The notes beneath the pieces were generated by a model that was given only the letters and a program-made list of their open reading frames with translations, made no database searches and was not told the DNA's origin. A stretch of DNA of 64,000 bases from contig JBCFYV010000100.1 of NCBI GenBank assembly GCA_039000515.1, positions 23,307,864 through 23,371,863 of the forward strand, read 5' to 3'. A program made the translations under genes and the position numbers. The DNA comes from Timema cristinae. Its lineage: Eukaryota; Arthropoda; Insecta; Phasmatodea; Timematidae. Below are positions 35,394-47,095 of this stretch, piece after piece; the stretch's first letter is position 1, and the number at the start of each line of letters is the position of its first letter.

Positions 35394-35672
35394 ATGAATT
35401 GTGAACTCGCTCTAAGACAGCAGAGCCTGAGCTGTGCGTGCGGCCTTAACAAGGTCTGTCAGGTCGAATGTACGCATGGGCGGTCAGCGCCACGACGCGA
35501 CGCCTGGCTAGAGAGTGGGGGGGTGGGGGGAGGACGCCTCGTGCCGGCCGGTGGATGGACCACCTGTCAGAGTGTTCTGACGTGCTCCTAGCGACAACTT
35601 GACATCACCTACTTGTTGCCGACCTTACCCTAGAGCCTCGATCAACACTCTTAACAGTCTCGTATCTTACAG
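35394..35672 (+). promoter_or_regulatory. CpG-rich segment ending in a splice donor; candidate first exon
   Basis: This ~280-bp stretch has many CG dinucleotides in an AT-rich, CpG-poor neighbourhood and ends ATCTTACAG|GTGAGT at 35672/35673, a consensus donor. It could be the promoter and untranslated first exon of a + strand gene whose coding exons lie beyond or were not recognised. The ORF 35394-35591 within it has no recognisable content. No TATA box was identified. Confidence 0.4.
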
Positions 35673-36172
35673 GTGAGTCTTCTCTATAATGTTCGTTTGT
35701 CTTTGTGGCCCTTTTTGACCTGTAGAGCTGGAGGTGCTATTTTGTGAACCGGGACTTAAAAACAGTTTCCTCTCTTCGGTCCAAAGTCGTGGGAATATAA
35801 TTTATTCTAGAAGTGTATGTAATAGGTCAAATTTTTATATAATTATATTCGTGTGGAGGAAGTGAAATATGAGTGTATGTATTTTGTATTTTGAAGGGTG
35901 TATACGTTATATATATATACAATTATTTAGTATATACATGTGTATATATAATCCCTAATGTGTGTGCACTTTTTATAAAAGAAATTATTGGACTCGAAAC
36001 CGTCAACTTAGCCATAAAAAAAACTGTAAACGGGTGAATTGGGCACTTGTTATTACAATATTTGGAAATGAATACATTACATCCCCAGCAGACTACAGCC
36101 ATCCAGCTGAACGTTAGCTGCTTTCTAAAGTATGTCCAAGATCAAATTAACTCTTAATGAGAGGGGGAGCAA

Positions 36173-36199
36173 GGTTAAGTTAGGTTAAAGTAGGTTAGG
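36173..36199 (+). repeat. Degenerate TTAGG-like pentamers
   Basis: The sequence reads in pentamers GGTTA-AGTTA-GGTTA-AAGTA-GGTTA-GG. TTAGG is the usual arthropod telomere repeat. The run is 27 bp long and directly abuts the 44-bp minisatellite. It may be an interstitial telomeric trace or a simple repeat. Confidence 0.45.
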
Positions 36200-36202
36200 C
36201 TG

Positions 36203-39200
36203 GGATCAATCCACCTTGGGAGGGAAATAATACTGCAAGGTAACAGTGCCCAATCCATCTTGGGAGAGAAATAATACTGCAAGGTAACAGTGTCCAATCC
36301 ATCTTGGGAGGGAAATAATACTGCAAGGTAACAGTGTCCAATCCATCTTGGGAGGAAATAATACTGCAAGGTAACAGTGTCCAATCCATCTTGGGAGGGA
36401 AATAATACTGCAAGGTAACAGTGCCCAATCCACCTTGGGAGAGAAATACTGCAAGGTAACAGTGTCCAATCCATCTTGGGAGGGAAATAATACTGCAAGG
36501 TAACAGTGCCCAATCCATCTTGGGAGGGAAATAATACTGCAAGGTAACAGTGCCCAATCCGTATTGGGAGGGAAATAATACTGCAAGGTAACAGTGTCCA
36601 ATCCATCTTGTGAGGGAAATAATACTGCAAGGTAACAGTGCCCAATCCATCTTGTGAGGGAAATAATACTGCAAGGTAACAGTGCCCAATCCACCTTGGG
36701 AGAGAAATACTGCAAGGTAACAGTGCCCAATCCATCTTAGGAGAGAAATAATACTGCAAGGTAACAGTGTCCAATCCACCTTGGGAGGGAAATAATACTG
36801 CAAAGTAACAGTGTCCAATCCACCTTGGGAGAGAAATACTGTAAGGTAACAGTGTCCAATCCATCTTGGGAGGGAAATAATACTGCAAGGTAACAGTGCC
36901 CAATCCATCTTGGGAGGATAATAATACTGCAAGGTAACAGTGCCCAATCCACCTTGGTAGAGAAATACTGCAAGGTAACAGTGTCCAATCCATCTTGGGA
37001 GGGAAATAATACTGCAAGGTAACATTGCCCAATCCATCTTGGGAGGGAAATAATACTGCAAGGTAACAGTGTCCAATCCATCTTGGGAGGGAAATAATAC
37101 TGCAAGGTAACAGTGTCCAATCCATCTTGGAGGGAAATAATACTGCAAGGTAACAGTGCCCAATCCACCTTGGGAGAGAAATACTGCAAGGTAACAGTGT
37201 CCAATCCATCTTGGGAGGGAAATAATACTGCAAGGTAACAGTGCCCAATCCATCTTGGGAGGGAAATAATACTGCAAGGTAACAGTGCCCAATCCATCTT
37301 AGGAGGTAAATAATACTGCAAGGTAACAGTGGCAATCCATCTTGGGAGAGAAATAATACTGCAAGGTAACAGTGCCCAATCCATCATGGGAGGGAAATAA
37401 TACTGCAAGGTAACAGTGCCCAATCCATCTTAGGAGGTAAATAATACTGTAAGGTAACAGTGCCCAATCCATCATGGGAGGGAAATAATACTGCAAGGTA
37501 ACAGTAACCAATCCACCTTGGGAGAGAAATAATACTGCAAGGTAACAGTGGCCAATCCATCTTGTGAAAGAAATAATACTGCAAGGTAACAGTGTCCAAT
37601 CAATTTTGTGAGAGAAATAATACTGCAAGGTAACAGTGTCCAATCCACCTTGTGAAAGAAATAATACTGCAAGGTAACAGTGTCCAATCCATTTTGTGAG
37701 AGAAATAATACTGCAAGGTAACAGTGCCCAATCCATCTTAGGAGGGAAATAATACTGCAAGGTGACAGTGTCCAATCCATCTTGGGAGGGAAATAATACT
37801 GCAAGGTAACAGTGTCCAATCCATCTTGTGAGAGAAATAATACTGCAAGGTAACAGTGTCCAATCCATCATGGGAGGGAAATAATACTGCAAGGTAACAG
37901 TGCCCAATCCATCTTAGGAGGTAAATAATACTGTAAGGTAACAGTGCCCAATCCATCATGGGAGAGAAATAATACTGCAAGGTAACAGTGTCCAATCCAT
38001 CTTGGGAGAGAATTAATACTGCAAGGTAACAGTGCCCAATCCATCTTGGGAGGGAAATAATACTGCAAGGTAACAGTGGCCAATCCATCTTGGGAGGAAA
38101 ATAATACTGCAAGGTAACAGTGTCCAATCCATCTTAGGAGGGAAATAATACTGCAAGGTAACAGTGCCCAATCCATCTTGGGAGGGAAATAATACTGCAA
38201 GGTAACAGTGCCCAATCAATTTTGGGAGGGAAATAATATTGCAAGGTAACAGTGGCCAATCCATCTTGGGAGGGAAATAATACTGCAAGGTAACAGTGTC
38301 CAATCCATCTTGGGAGGGAAATAATACTGCAAGGTAACAGTGGCCAATCCACCTTTGGAGGGAAATAATACTGCAAGGTAACAGTGGCCAATCCATCTTA
38401 GGAGGGAAATAATACTGCAAGGTAACAGTGCCCAATCCATTTTGGGAGGGAAATAATACTGCAAGGTAACAGTGGCCAATCCATCTTGGAGGGAAATAAT
38501 ACTGCAAGGTAACAGTGTCCAATCCATCTTGGGAGGGAAATAGTACTGCAAGGTAACAGTGGCCAATCCATCTTAGGAGGGAAATAATACTGCAAGGTAA
38601 CAGTGTCCAATCCATCTTAGGAGAGAAATAATACTGCAAGGTAACAGTGTCCAATCCACCTTGTGAGGGAAATAATAATGCAAGGTAACAGTGCCCAATC
38701 CACCTTGGAGAGAATTAATACTGCAAGGTAACAGTGTCCAATCCACCTTGGGAGAGAAATACTTCAAGGTAACAGTGTCCAATCCATCTTGGGAAGGAAA
38801 TAATACTGCAAGGTAACAGTGCCCAATCCATCTTGGGAGGGAAATAATACTGCAAGGTAAAAGTGCCCAATCCACCTTGGGAGGGAAATAATACTGCAAG
38901 GTAACAGTGTCCTATCCACCTTGGGAGAGAAATACAGTAAGGTAACAGTGTCCAATCCATCTTGTAAGAGAAATAATACTGCAAGGTAACAGTGGCCAAT
39001 CCATCTTGGGAGGGAAATAATACTGCAAGGTAACAGTGTCCAATCCATCTTGGGAGAGAAATAATACTGCAAGGTAACAGTGCCCAATCCATCTTGGGAG
39101 GGAAATAATACTGCAAGGTAACAGTGCCCAATCCATTTTGGGAGGGAAATAATACTGCAGGGTAACAGTGTCCAATCCATCTTGTAAGAGAAATAATACT

Positions 39201-40542
39201 GCAAGGTAACAGTGGCCAATCCATCTTGGGAGGGAAATAATACTGCAAGGTAACAGTGTCCAATCCATCTTAGGAGAGAAATACTGCAATATAACAGTGT
39301 CCAATCCACCTTGGGAGGGAAATAATACTGCAAGGTAACAGTGGCCAATCCATCTTAGGAGGGAAATAATACTGCATGGTAACAGTGGCCAATCCATCTT
39401 GGGAGGGAAATAATACTGCAAGGTAACAGTGGCCAATCCATCTTGGGAGGGAAATAATACTGCAAGGTAACAGTGGCCAATCCATCTTAGGAGGGAAATA
39501 ATACTGCAAGGTAACAGTGGCCAATCCATCTTGGGAGGGAAATAATACTGCAAGGTAAAAGTGCCCAATCCATCTTAGGAGGGAAATAATACTGCAAGGT
39601 AACAGTGGCCAATCCATCTTAGGAGGGAAATAATACTGCAAGGTAATAGTGGCCAATCCATCTTGGGAGGGAAATAATACTGCAAGGTAACAGTGGCCAA
39701 TCCACCTTGGGAGAGAAATAATACTGCAAGGTAACAGTGTCCAATCCATCTTGGGAGAGAAATAATACTGCAAGGTAACAGTGTCCAATCCATCTTGGGA
39801 GAGAAATAATACTGCAAGGTAACAGTGTCCAATCCATCTTGTGAGAGAAATAATACTGCAAGGTAACAGTGTCCAATCCATCTTAGGAGAGAAATAATAC
39901 TGCAAGGTAACAGTGCCCAATCCACCTTGGGAGAGAAATAATACTGCAAGGTAACAGTGCCCAATCCATCTTAGGAGAGAAATAATACTGCAAGGTAACA
40001 GTGTCCAATCCATCTTGGGAGAGAAATAATACTGCAAGGTAACAGTGTCCAATCCACCTTGGGAGAGAAATAATACTGCAAGGTAACAGTGGCCAATCCA
40101 CCTTGGGAGGGAAATAATACTGCAAGGTAACAGTGTCCAATCCATCTTGGGAGGGAAATAATACTGCAAAGTAACAGTGCCCAATCCACCTTGGGAGGGA
40201 AATAATACTGCAAAGTAACAGTGTCCAATCCATCTTGGGAGGGAAATAATACTGCAAAGTAACAGTGCCCAATCCACCTTGGGAGGGAAATAATACTGCA
40301 AAGTAACAGTGTCCAATCCATCTTGGGAGGGAAATAATACTGCAAAGTAACAGTGCCCAATCCACCTTGGGAGGGAAATAATACTGCAAAGTAACAGTGT
40401 CCAATCCATCTTGGGAGGGAAATAATACTGCAAAGTAACAGTGTCCAATCCATCTTGGGAGGGAAATAATACTGCAAAGTAACAGTGCCCAATCCACCTT
40501 GGGAGGGAAATAATACTGCAAAGTAACAGTGCCCAATCTACC
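36203..40542. repeat. 44-bp minisatellite, ~98 copies
   Basis: The unit is GGTAACAGTGCCCAATCCAT followed by CTTGGGAGGGAAATAATACT and GCAA. Single-base variants recur (G(C/T/G)CC, CAT/CAC, GGGAGG/GGGAGA/TAGGAGG/TGTGAG). A shortened ~41-bp form lacking part of AATA is interspersed, mainly at 36.4-37.2 and 38.7-39.3 kb. Variants cluster in blocks. Because 44 is not a multiple of three and the unit lacks minus-strand stops, all minus frames stay open for hundreds of codons; these are not genes. Confidence 0.98.
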
Positions 40543-40894
40543 TATACACGTCTTTATACACCCTACAGAAGCTTCTTGATGTCCTAGAAAGCTCAAAGTT
40601 TTCACACTTATAGTATAGCCACGGGACAGAATCTAATGGAACAAAATTTTCATTTTTTTTTTAACATTTTAAACTTTGTGTTTCTAATTTGGGCACTTTT
40701 TAGAAAGCACTATTTTCAACCCTCTTTTTTTTAAAAAAAAATCCTTTTGGGAGGGATGAGGGGTTTGCATTTTTCAGCTAAAACTAAAAATCTAAATTGA
40801 AACCTATTTATTCAAGTGTATGATGTATTAAATAACCAATCTATTATATTTGCTAGCTACGGTTATATCCGTATATAAATATTATATTCTTTAA

Positions 40895-41620
40895 ATCTAA
40901 AAATAACAGCTGGACACGGGTATTGAACCCGAGGCCTTTGGCTTGGAATCTTAGTGTTCAAACCACTAGACTATCCACGAGTAGTCCCGTGTTTAGGGTC
41001 ATTCTTCCCCGCACATATAATTATAACTTGATTACATCTTTAGATGCGGCCATATTTAGCTATTCATCGTATCTTGGCTATTTAATCCATTATAATATGC
41101 GCATTCGTACAGTTGTCATTGTTTTACTGTCAGCTTAAAGCCCTACCGAGTTGAAGATGGCTGCGTTATCTGATAGCTCATGATATTAATTGATCAATAC
41201 CTACTTTGGTTGCCGCAATGGTCTAACGCGCTACTCTCGCAGTAGACTAGACTGCCGATGATGGGGAGATCGTGGTCGGGGGTGTACGGAGGGTGTTTTT
41301 TTCTAAAATTGTTTTCCACTCTCGATCCACGCAAATGCGGGTACATTTATTCTAAATATAACCTTCCTTACTATTAAAACCATTAGTGTAATTAGTGTAT
41401 AAGCTTATATAGTCCGAACGGGTAGTAAGATGAGGTGCTAAGAAAAAGACCACTCATATGTAGCTAACGATTTCCGCATGTCCATCACAGACGCAGTCTT
41501 AAAATATGAGGAAAGAATGACCCTTAGCCCGGGATGACTCAAGGATAGCTCAGTGGTCAGAGGATTGGCGTACTAAGCCAAAGGTCCTGAGTTCGATTCC
41601 CGTGTGCAGGTGTCATTTTT
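40895..41620. mobile_element. Inverted-repeat element with tRNA-like termini
   Basis: A ~110-bp segment at 40895-41010 (minus sense) matches 41509-41620 (plus sense). Both contain a box A-like TAGCTCAGTGG / TAGTCTAGTGG, AAGCCAAAGG in the anticodon-arm region and a box B-like GTTCGATTCCCG / GTTCAATACCCG. Neither folds with a proper acceptor stem, so they are not functional tRNA genes. The interior is interrupted by a SINE, and the right-hand part (ATGGCTGCGTTATCTGATAG and onward) recurs at 63.56-63.75 kb without the SINE. Confidence 0.6.
41204..41447 (+). mobile_element. Type 1b SINE nested in the tRNA-ended element
   Basis: The head GGTTGCCGCAATGGTCTAAC with CTCGCAGTAGACTAGACTGC differs from type 1, while the tail GTCCGAACGGGTAGTAAGAT is the shared one. 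It interrupts sequence that is continuous in the related copy near 63.6 kb. Confidence 0.85.
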
Positions 41621-41638
41621 AAATTATTATTTTTTATA

Positions 41639-41888
41639 TAGCACCGCGTCTTACTAACCGTTCGGGTTATACGCTTAAGTACGGTACTAATTACACTAAT
41701 GGATTAGAAATTGGAAAGGTTGAATTTAGAGGAAGTGAACCCACAATTGCGTGGAGGGAGAGTGGTAAACCATTTAGGAAAAACCACACCCAGTTCACCC
41801 GACCGAGATTCGAACCTCGATCTCCCCGTCCTCGGTGGTCTCTCTCAACACGACAAGCGCGTTAGCTAGGTACGATACCGAGGTGGGT
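41639..41888 (-). mobile_element. Type 1 SINE
   Basis: Shared tail TAGCACCGCGTCTTACTAAC on the plus strand, body, and box B GAGGTTCGAATCTC on the minus strand. Flanks share TTTTAAATT, a probable target duplication. Confidence 0.88.
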
Positions 41889-42242
41889 CAATTTTAAATT
41901 TGAAAATATTGCATTAAATGTGGTTATAATGGTAATCAGTATCTTAACCACGAAAGGCCTTGAGAGGGCTCTAAACCCCCCCTCCCCCCACCATTGTTTG
42001 GGGATGCTCCGAGATAACGCAGATCCGAAGAGAAAATAAAATAGGAGGGTATGACCAGTTAAACATTGTGAGCAAAGAAAATATCAAGTGCCATATATCC
42101 TTGTGTTGATCCTCCCTAGTAGTCCTAATTGATGTTCTTGCAGTCTAGGAAGTGGCCTAATTCCTGAAGAGTGCGGCAGGTTCCAAATCTCCCAGTTTCA
42201 CACGTTGTTCCATCGAGGAGTTTGAGTTGCACAGTGGCTATA

Positions 42243-42418
42243 TTATTATTAGCACCGCGTCTTACTACCCATTCGGGTTATACGCACTTACACTAATGTG
42301 TAATGGTAGGGTGATTGTGAGATGAAATGGAGGATCTACAGTTTAACGTGGAATCCGAACCACGGTGGAGGCCTGGCATTCCCCACATTCACAAGATATC
42401 TTGTCAGAGGAGAAGGAA
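42243..42418 (-). mobile_element. 5'-truncated type 2 SINE, 14-bp TSD
   Basis: The tail and body match type 2 but the tRNA-like head is missing. GCACAGTGGCTATA is perfectly duplicated at 42229-42242 and 42419-42432, so the truncation happened during insertion. Confidence 0.92.
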
Positions 42419-42759
42419 GCACAGTGGCTATACATTTAGCTATTATAAATAATCGGTACTTTTTGTGACAGTCGGCCTATATGACGGCTAAGCCAACTTT
42501 TATTTAGACCTATTTATTTATTATATTGTTGGATTATCACGTTTATAATAGTAAAAATAAAAATTATCCAGTGCACAAATATCATTAAAAAGGCCTTACA
42601 TAAAAGCTTATAGGTGTATATAATGGTAAAAAAAATTGCCTCCGGTGTTTGGGTGGGGAACCCCCTACCCCCCCTCCCCCCGACCCCAAACATCCCTTGA
42701 GCCCCTGAGCTCCCCTACTTAGAAATTATGCGTACGCTGCTAACGGTAATATACACTAA

Positions 42760-43230
42760 TCTATACTAATATTATAAAGAGGAAAGATTTGATTTTTTAT
42801 TTGTAATGGATAAACTCAAAAATTACTGGACCGATTTAAAAAATTATTTCCCCAATATAAAGCTACATTATCAGCGAGTTACATAGGCTATATCTTATTT
42901 TGAAAATTTAATTTATTCCTCATAAAAATGTCGATAGTATAGTCGTTGGAAAAATAAAGTTGTTGAAGGGAAAGTGGGGTTGGTGAAGGGGGCGGGGGGA
43001 AGGGGTGAGGAAAGAGGAATGAGATGAAAATAGGAGGGAGGATAAAGAGAGGGAGGGGCTATACAGTGATGGTAGGACTGTATTTTCAAAAAAAAATAAG
43101 TAAAAAAAAGTTTTGTTTTTATATTGACATGATGGATGAATTGAAGCTTTGTTTTACAGGATTCTTTACAATATTTTTTTACGGGGAAGGGGGCTAGTTA
43201 ACAAATATAAGAGCTTAGCTATATAATACA
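42760..43230 (+). mobile_element. Probable Helitron-related repeat
   Basis: The left end TCTATACTAATATTATAAAG with AAACTCAAAAATTACTGGAC and AAAGCTACATTATCAGCGAG matches a repeat seen widely in insect genomes and usually classed as a non-autonomous Helitron. The 3' end is not defined; it is placed near GAGCTTAGCTATATAA by eye. Confidence 0.45.
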
Positions 43231-43611
43231 CTATCTATTAGTTTCTAAATTATAGTTATATTAAATTTTAATCACAATTTCAAGTAATTAAACCCTAGGG
43301 TACCCAGAATACATCATTTGTGCAAATATACGACATTAAATGTAAAATTGTTTCTTTTGTTGTTTCTTGGTGTTGTCTATAAACAATTTTTTGAATCTTT
43401 GTAAAAGCAATTTGTTTTGTGAATACCGACTGTTAATAGCTTTGTAATATGCACAAGTAGTGGGTGAAAGATTATTTTAAAAATAATATTTCAAAAAGAT
43501 TCCCAGCTAACAATTTAGAAGCATTATGGCTCATGTCGGTAAAAGGAAGAAACTGATGTTTTGTGTGGGTAATAATGATGAAGTTGCTGAAAAGGCCTCG
43601 GATTAAATTTA

Positions 43612-43978
43612 CTAGTAAACTAGAACCTTGTTAATACGAACCAATTGAGACCGAAGCTTGTTTGGACGGTGGAAAATTCGGATTAAGTAGGATAATATAG
43701 GGACACAGTATTTTCACGGATTTTAAATGATATATGAATTTGTTTAGTCAAGCTTTCATTTATTATTATTATTAGTCACAGGATAACACATTGTGTTGAA
43801 TACAACATCTAAATATTTAAGCATTTATTAGCAAATATCACTGTTTCTTACATTTTCTTTTAACTTTGAGCTTTTTAAACAAAAAAAATATATATTTCAT
43901 TTGACTTATCTTTTTTCCACCGTTTTTCGACAATTTTGTTCGGATTATCCGAAATTTCGGACTACCGAGGTTTTACTG
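43612..43978. mobile_element. pogo-like MITE, TA target site
   Basis: The right end in reverse complement is CAGTAAAACCTCGGTAGTCC and the left is CTAGTAAACTAGAACCTTGT. Both then carry CGGATTA-type subterminal repeats. TA flanks both ends (43610-43611 and 43979-43980). Confidence 0.7.
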
Positions 43979-43984
43979 TAATAA

Positions 43985-44335
43985 CAAATGTAATACTTCA
44001 CCACACCACTTCATCTTACTCTGAAACATATCTTCAACCTGCCAGACCACCATCGCTCCTTGTACCCCCAATTACCCCTCAGACTTCATTCTTAATCCTG
44101 TATATCTTCGCAACATCTAGCATGCTTTTCAAAAACTTCATTCACATTGCCTTTCTTACATGGTCTCTTTTACATTCATTGTCGGTGTTTCTTCTTACAC
44201 TTCAACGGCACTTCTATTCTCTCTAACGGTTATCTTACACACCTTTGGAACAGCTCAACCTGCTGTCCACCCTCTTCTTTTTAGATCTTCTCAACTCCTC
44301 TCTTAACTACAATCATACTTCCATGAAATATTTTA
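43985..44335 (-). pseudogene. LINE ORF2 C-terminal fragment, degenerate
   Basis: On the minus strand MKFLKSMLDVAKIYRIKNEV corresponds to the same LINE motif as EMKFMRIMLAVMRRNKIRNE at 20.59-20.96 kb. Frequent stops follow. The rest is pyrimidine-rich (plus strand) and too diverged to align. Confidence 0.55.
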
Positions 44336-44390
44336 TTCTATACATTCCTCAGCTCTACTCCAGCCACCCTTATAGCTTTTATAGGCCTAA

Positions 44391-44882
44391 TGCCGGGATC
44401 ACGATCAACTTAACGTAACTTACCGTAAAGGTTCCTCTACCTTGATTGTGGGAGGTCTTTCACGTTAAGTGGACGTTACATGAAGGGCATCACGTGATCT
44501 AGTCAGTCAAACTTTATGCGAGTGAGGTCTACAGAGCTATTTAGTAATTTATTTGTTGGTATGACGTCCAAGGTTTACTATTTAGCTTAAGTTCTAATGA
44601 TCAGACATTGAATCAAAATAATTAAACTAAAATAGGAAAGCTAAATTTATAAAAAAAAAATATAATATATATTTATTAAATCGATTGAAAACTGTAAACA
44701 TTCACAGATTATCACTTTACAAATAGTACAAATCGCATATCATACTCAAGAATGCAGATGTTTGGCTCGAGTTTTTACGTTAAATTACGTGAATCGTAAT
44801 CACACATCTGTTTTCTTAAGTTAAGTGAACCTTAAGTGAACGTTGTGTTAAATTAAAGTTAAGTTTATCGTGATCCCAGCAT
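44391..44882. mobile_element. 492-bp TIR element (GGGATCACGAT ends)
   Basis: The left end ATGCCGGGATCACGATCAAC and the right end (reverse complement ATGCTGGGATCACGATAAAC) are inverted. The subterminal regions contain repeated TTAACGT/ACGTTAA motifs. There is no ORF of note and no clear TSD. Confidence 0.75.
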
Positions 44883-45406
44883 AACTTTCACGAAACCTAA
44901 CGTAACGTAAGGGGTCTCATGTTTTTAAATGGAAGCCATCATGATGCATTTAACTTAACGTTCATTCAACTTAATGGTTGTCTAGGTAGAATTTTCACGA
45001 GACTCGCCTCAAAGTTTCTGATTGGGTGCGGCGAATGATCACTTTGGATGCTCGTATCGACAGTGCTCTGTTTTTTTTCTCATTTCTAACTGAAATCTCA
45101 GACCTACAAGTCACATGTGCAGCGTTTCTTTTAATGGTATGTTGCAATTTGGAAAAAAAAATCAGAAAAATACAGAAACACTGGTGGCAGAGAAAGGAGA
45201 GCTAATTTTGGATTGACATTAATGAGTATTTTGAAAAATCAAGAAATTATTTTTTATTTATTATAATATTGTCGAGCTTGAGGATCCCATAAAATAGTTT
45301 TCTTCCTATGTTCAATAAAATATAAAGTGTTTTCTTGGTTCCACACCACTTTATTTTGACAATTGCTGCAAAATGGTAATAGCACAAAAACACGTCTTTC
45401 CTCCAA

Positions 45407-45754
45407 TATAGCCAGGTCAAAATAGCCCAAAAAATAGGGGTACCCTTGCATAAATTCACAACAAGCTGAAAATTTACAGGAACGTAAGGGATACCACTCT
45501 AATGAAATCCTGAAAAGTCCCCATTGATCCCGTGTGTGCAAACAATTTTATTCAAGGTCAAAGGTCGCCAAAATGGGTTTTTTGGGGTTTTGGCCAAACA
45601 GTTAGTTTTACGATAAAAATAGCTCAGACTAAAATTGTAGATCAGCTAATTATCTACTAAAATTGTTCTGATACTTTTTTCTCTAAGATTTACCATTTCT
45701 GAGAAAAAGCCATTCGAAAGTTAGCTGGAGCTGTATTCTCCATAATATGCATAA
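45407..45754. repeat. Left terminal inverted repeat of the 2.0-kb element
   Basis: Pairs with 47096-47430 from TATAGCCAGGTCAAAATAG inward to CTCCATAATATGCATA. The two minus-strand ORFs here (45247-45541) are shadows of the repeat. Confidence 0.88.
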
Positions 45755-45809
45755 CTACGCTGTCTCTGAACATAATTTGACGCGTAATATAAGTAAAATT
45801 TTAAGTTTG

Positions 45810-46934
45810 CGTGACTAATACATTTATAATGAGTAATTCTGATTTTGGTCAAAAAGTAACCATAGTATTTGATGGTTAAAACGATTCAACAAAAAATATT
45901 AAAGCTTCCGAACAACGTTGCCGTGTGACAAAGTCAGCAGCTTGCTCTGATGTTCTTTTTGACCAACATACCAACTAGCCAACAACCATTTTTATCGAAT
46001 GTTCATAATAAGTCTCGGCCCATTATAATGCTAAAAGATAAATTTACCACTGAGAATATTTTAGTTAAGCAAGCTGACAATGATGCTGATGTACTTATTG
46101 TTGAAACTGCAATCAATCAATTTAATCCAGCAAATATAAATGTTGTTGTTGGTGAAGACATTGATCTGTTGGTATTAATTACTGCTCGAACTCCAAGTGA
46201 CAAAATTATTTATTTTTTGAAACTTGGCAAGGCTCAAAAATCTTCAGAAATTTTTTTCAAATGAGAGTTTATCGGCTTTCCCTAAATGTAAATGCCATCT
46301 TTTATTTTTACATGCTTTCACCGGCTGGGATATTACATCAGCATTATTCAGGAGGGGTAAAACATCAATTTTGAAATTATTCGAAAAACAGGATTTAATG
46401 AGATGTGCCCAAGTGTTCGAAGATTTAAATTCTACGCCAGGAAATCTAATCGTTCACGGAATTCGCTTTCTTCTTTCAATGTATGGAGCTTCAGCAAAAA
46501 TCACCTGCATTGATAAGTATCGTTACTTATCCTTTGCTAAACAATCACGTAATAAAAAACGTGTTCAATTAGCTTGTCTTCCTCTAACCTCAGCTTCTGC
46601 TCAGCAACATTTCTATCGAGTGTATTACCAGGTTCAAGTGTGGCTTGTTAAAGCACTGGATCCACAAGAATGGGGTTGGAAGCTAATTTACAATATACTG
46701 GAGCCAATCCATACTCTACTTCCGCCTGCACCACAGAAGCTCCTTAACACCATTTTTTGCAATTGCAAGAAGGGGTGTAGTTCGAAATGCAGTTGCAAAA
46801 AAAGTGGCTTATTTTGTTCAACAACATGCATCAGTTGTCAAGGGGAATCGTGTTCAAACGTTGAACTTTCAACAGAAGAAGATACCAACATTAACGACGA
46901 ACAATTTACATCGACTCAGGAGGATACAGAGTAA
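45810..46934 (+). pseudogene. FEN1/PIN-nuclease-like protein with CXC-like C-terminus, decayed
   Basis: Three + strand segments together read as one protein family. First, VTIVFDG at ~45856-45875, resembling the 'vvFDGY' start of FEN1/PIN-like nucleases, followed at once by an in-frame TAA. Second, 45950-46264 with ADNDADVLIVETAI and VVVGEDIDLLVLI, acidic motifs like the metal-binding residues of that fold. Third, 46224-46934 with FLHAFTGWDITSALFRRGK, a WGWK region and a cysteine-rich block FCNCKKGCSSKCSCKKSG resembling a CXC motif. The second and third segments are in different frames, shifted at a T run near 46250. The N-terminus is missing. I recall similar uncharacterised proteins in many invertebrates and fish; the fold assignment is inference. 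Confidence 0.65.
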
Positions 46935-47095
46935 AAAGAAGAAGAAAATAACTATGGAAAAAGATATGTAGTATAAGAAGAAGAAGCTCAATAAGATCTG
47001 ATTTACCACTACAACAGACGGTGGAGTATGACTACCGGCGAAACCACGTTAAAAAAAACGCGCCTCGTACACTACCTCATAGGTGGCGTGGAAAC

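Noticed and set aside
36175..40605. Many long overlapping minus-strand ORFs (up to 392 codons) rich in CYLAVLF and LPRWIG text
   Set aside because: They lie exactly on the 44-bp minisatellite. The unit lacks minus-strand stops and its length is not a multiple of three, so every minus frame stays open. The 'protein' is the same DNA read in rotating frames.
41530..41615. Possible tRNA gene (boxes A and B, anticodon-like arm)
   Set aside because: No seven-base-pair acceptor stem and a poor T stem; the sequence is repeated elsewhere. Treated as tRNA-derived repeat. The same reasoning applies at 59287-59360.
45247..45541. Two minus-strand ORFs of 70 and 95 codons
   Set aside because: They extend from the left inverted repeat of the 2.0-kb transposon and flank; no protein family features.
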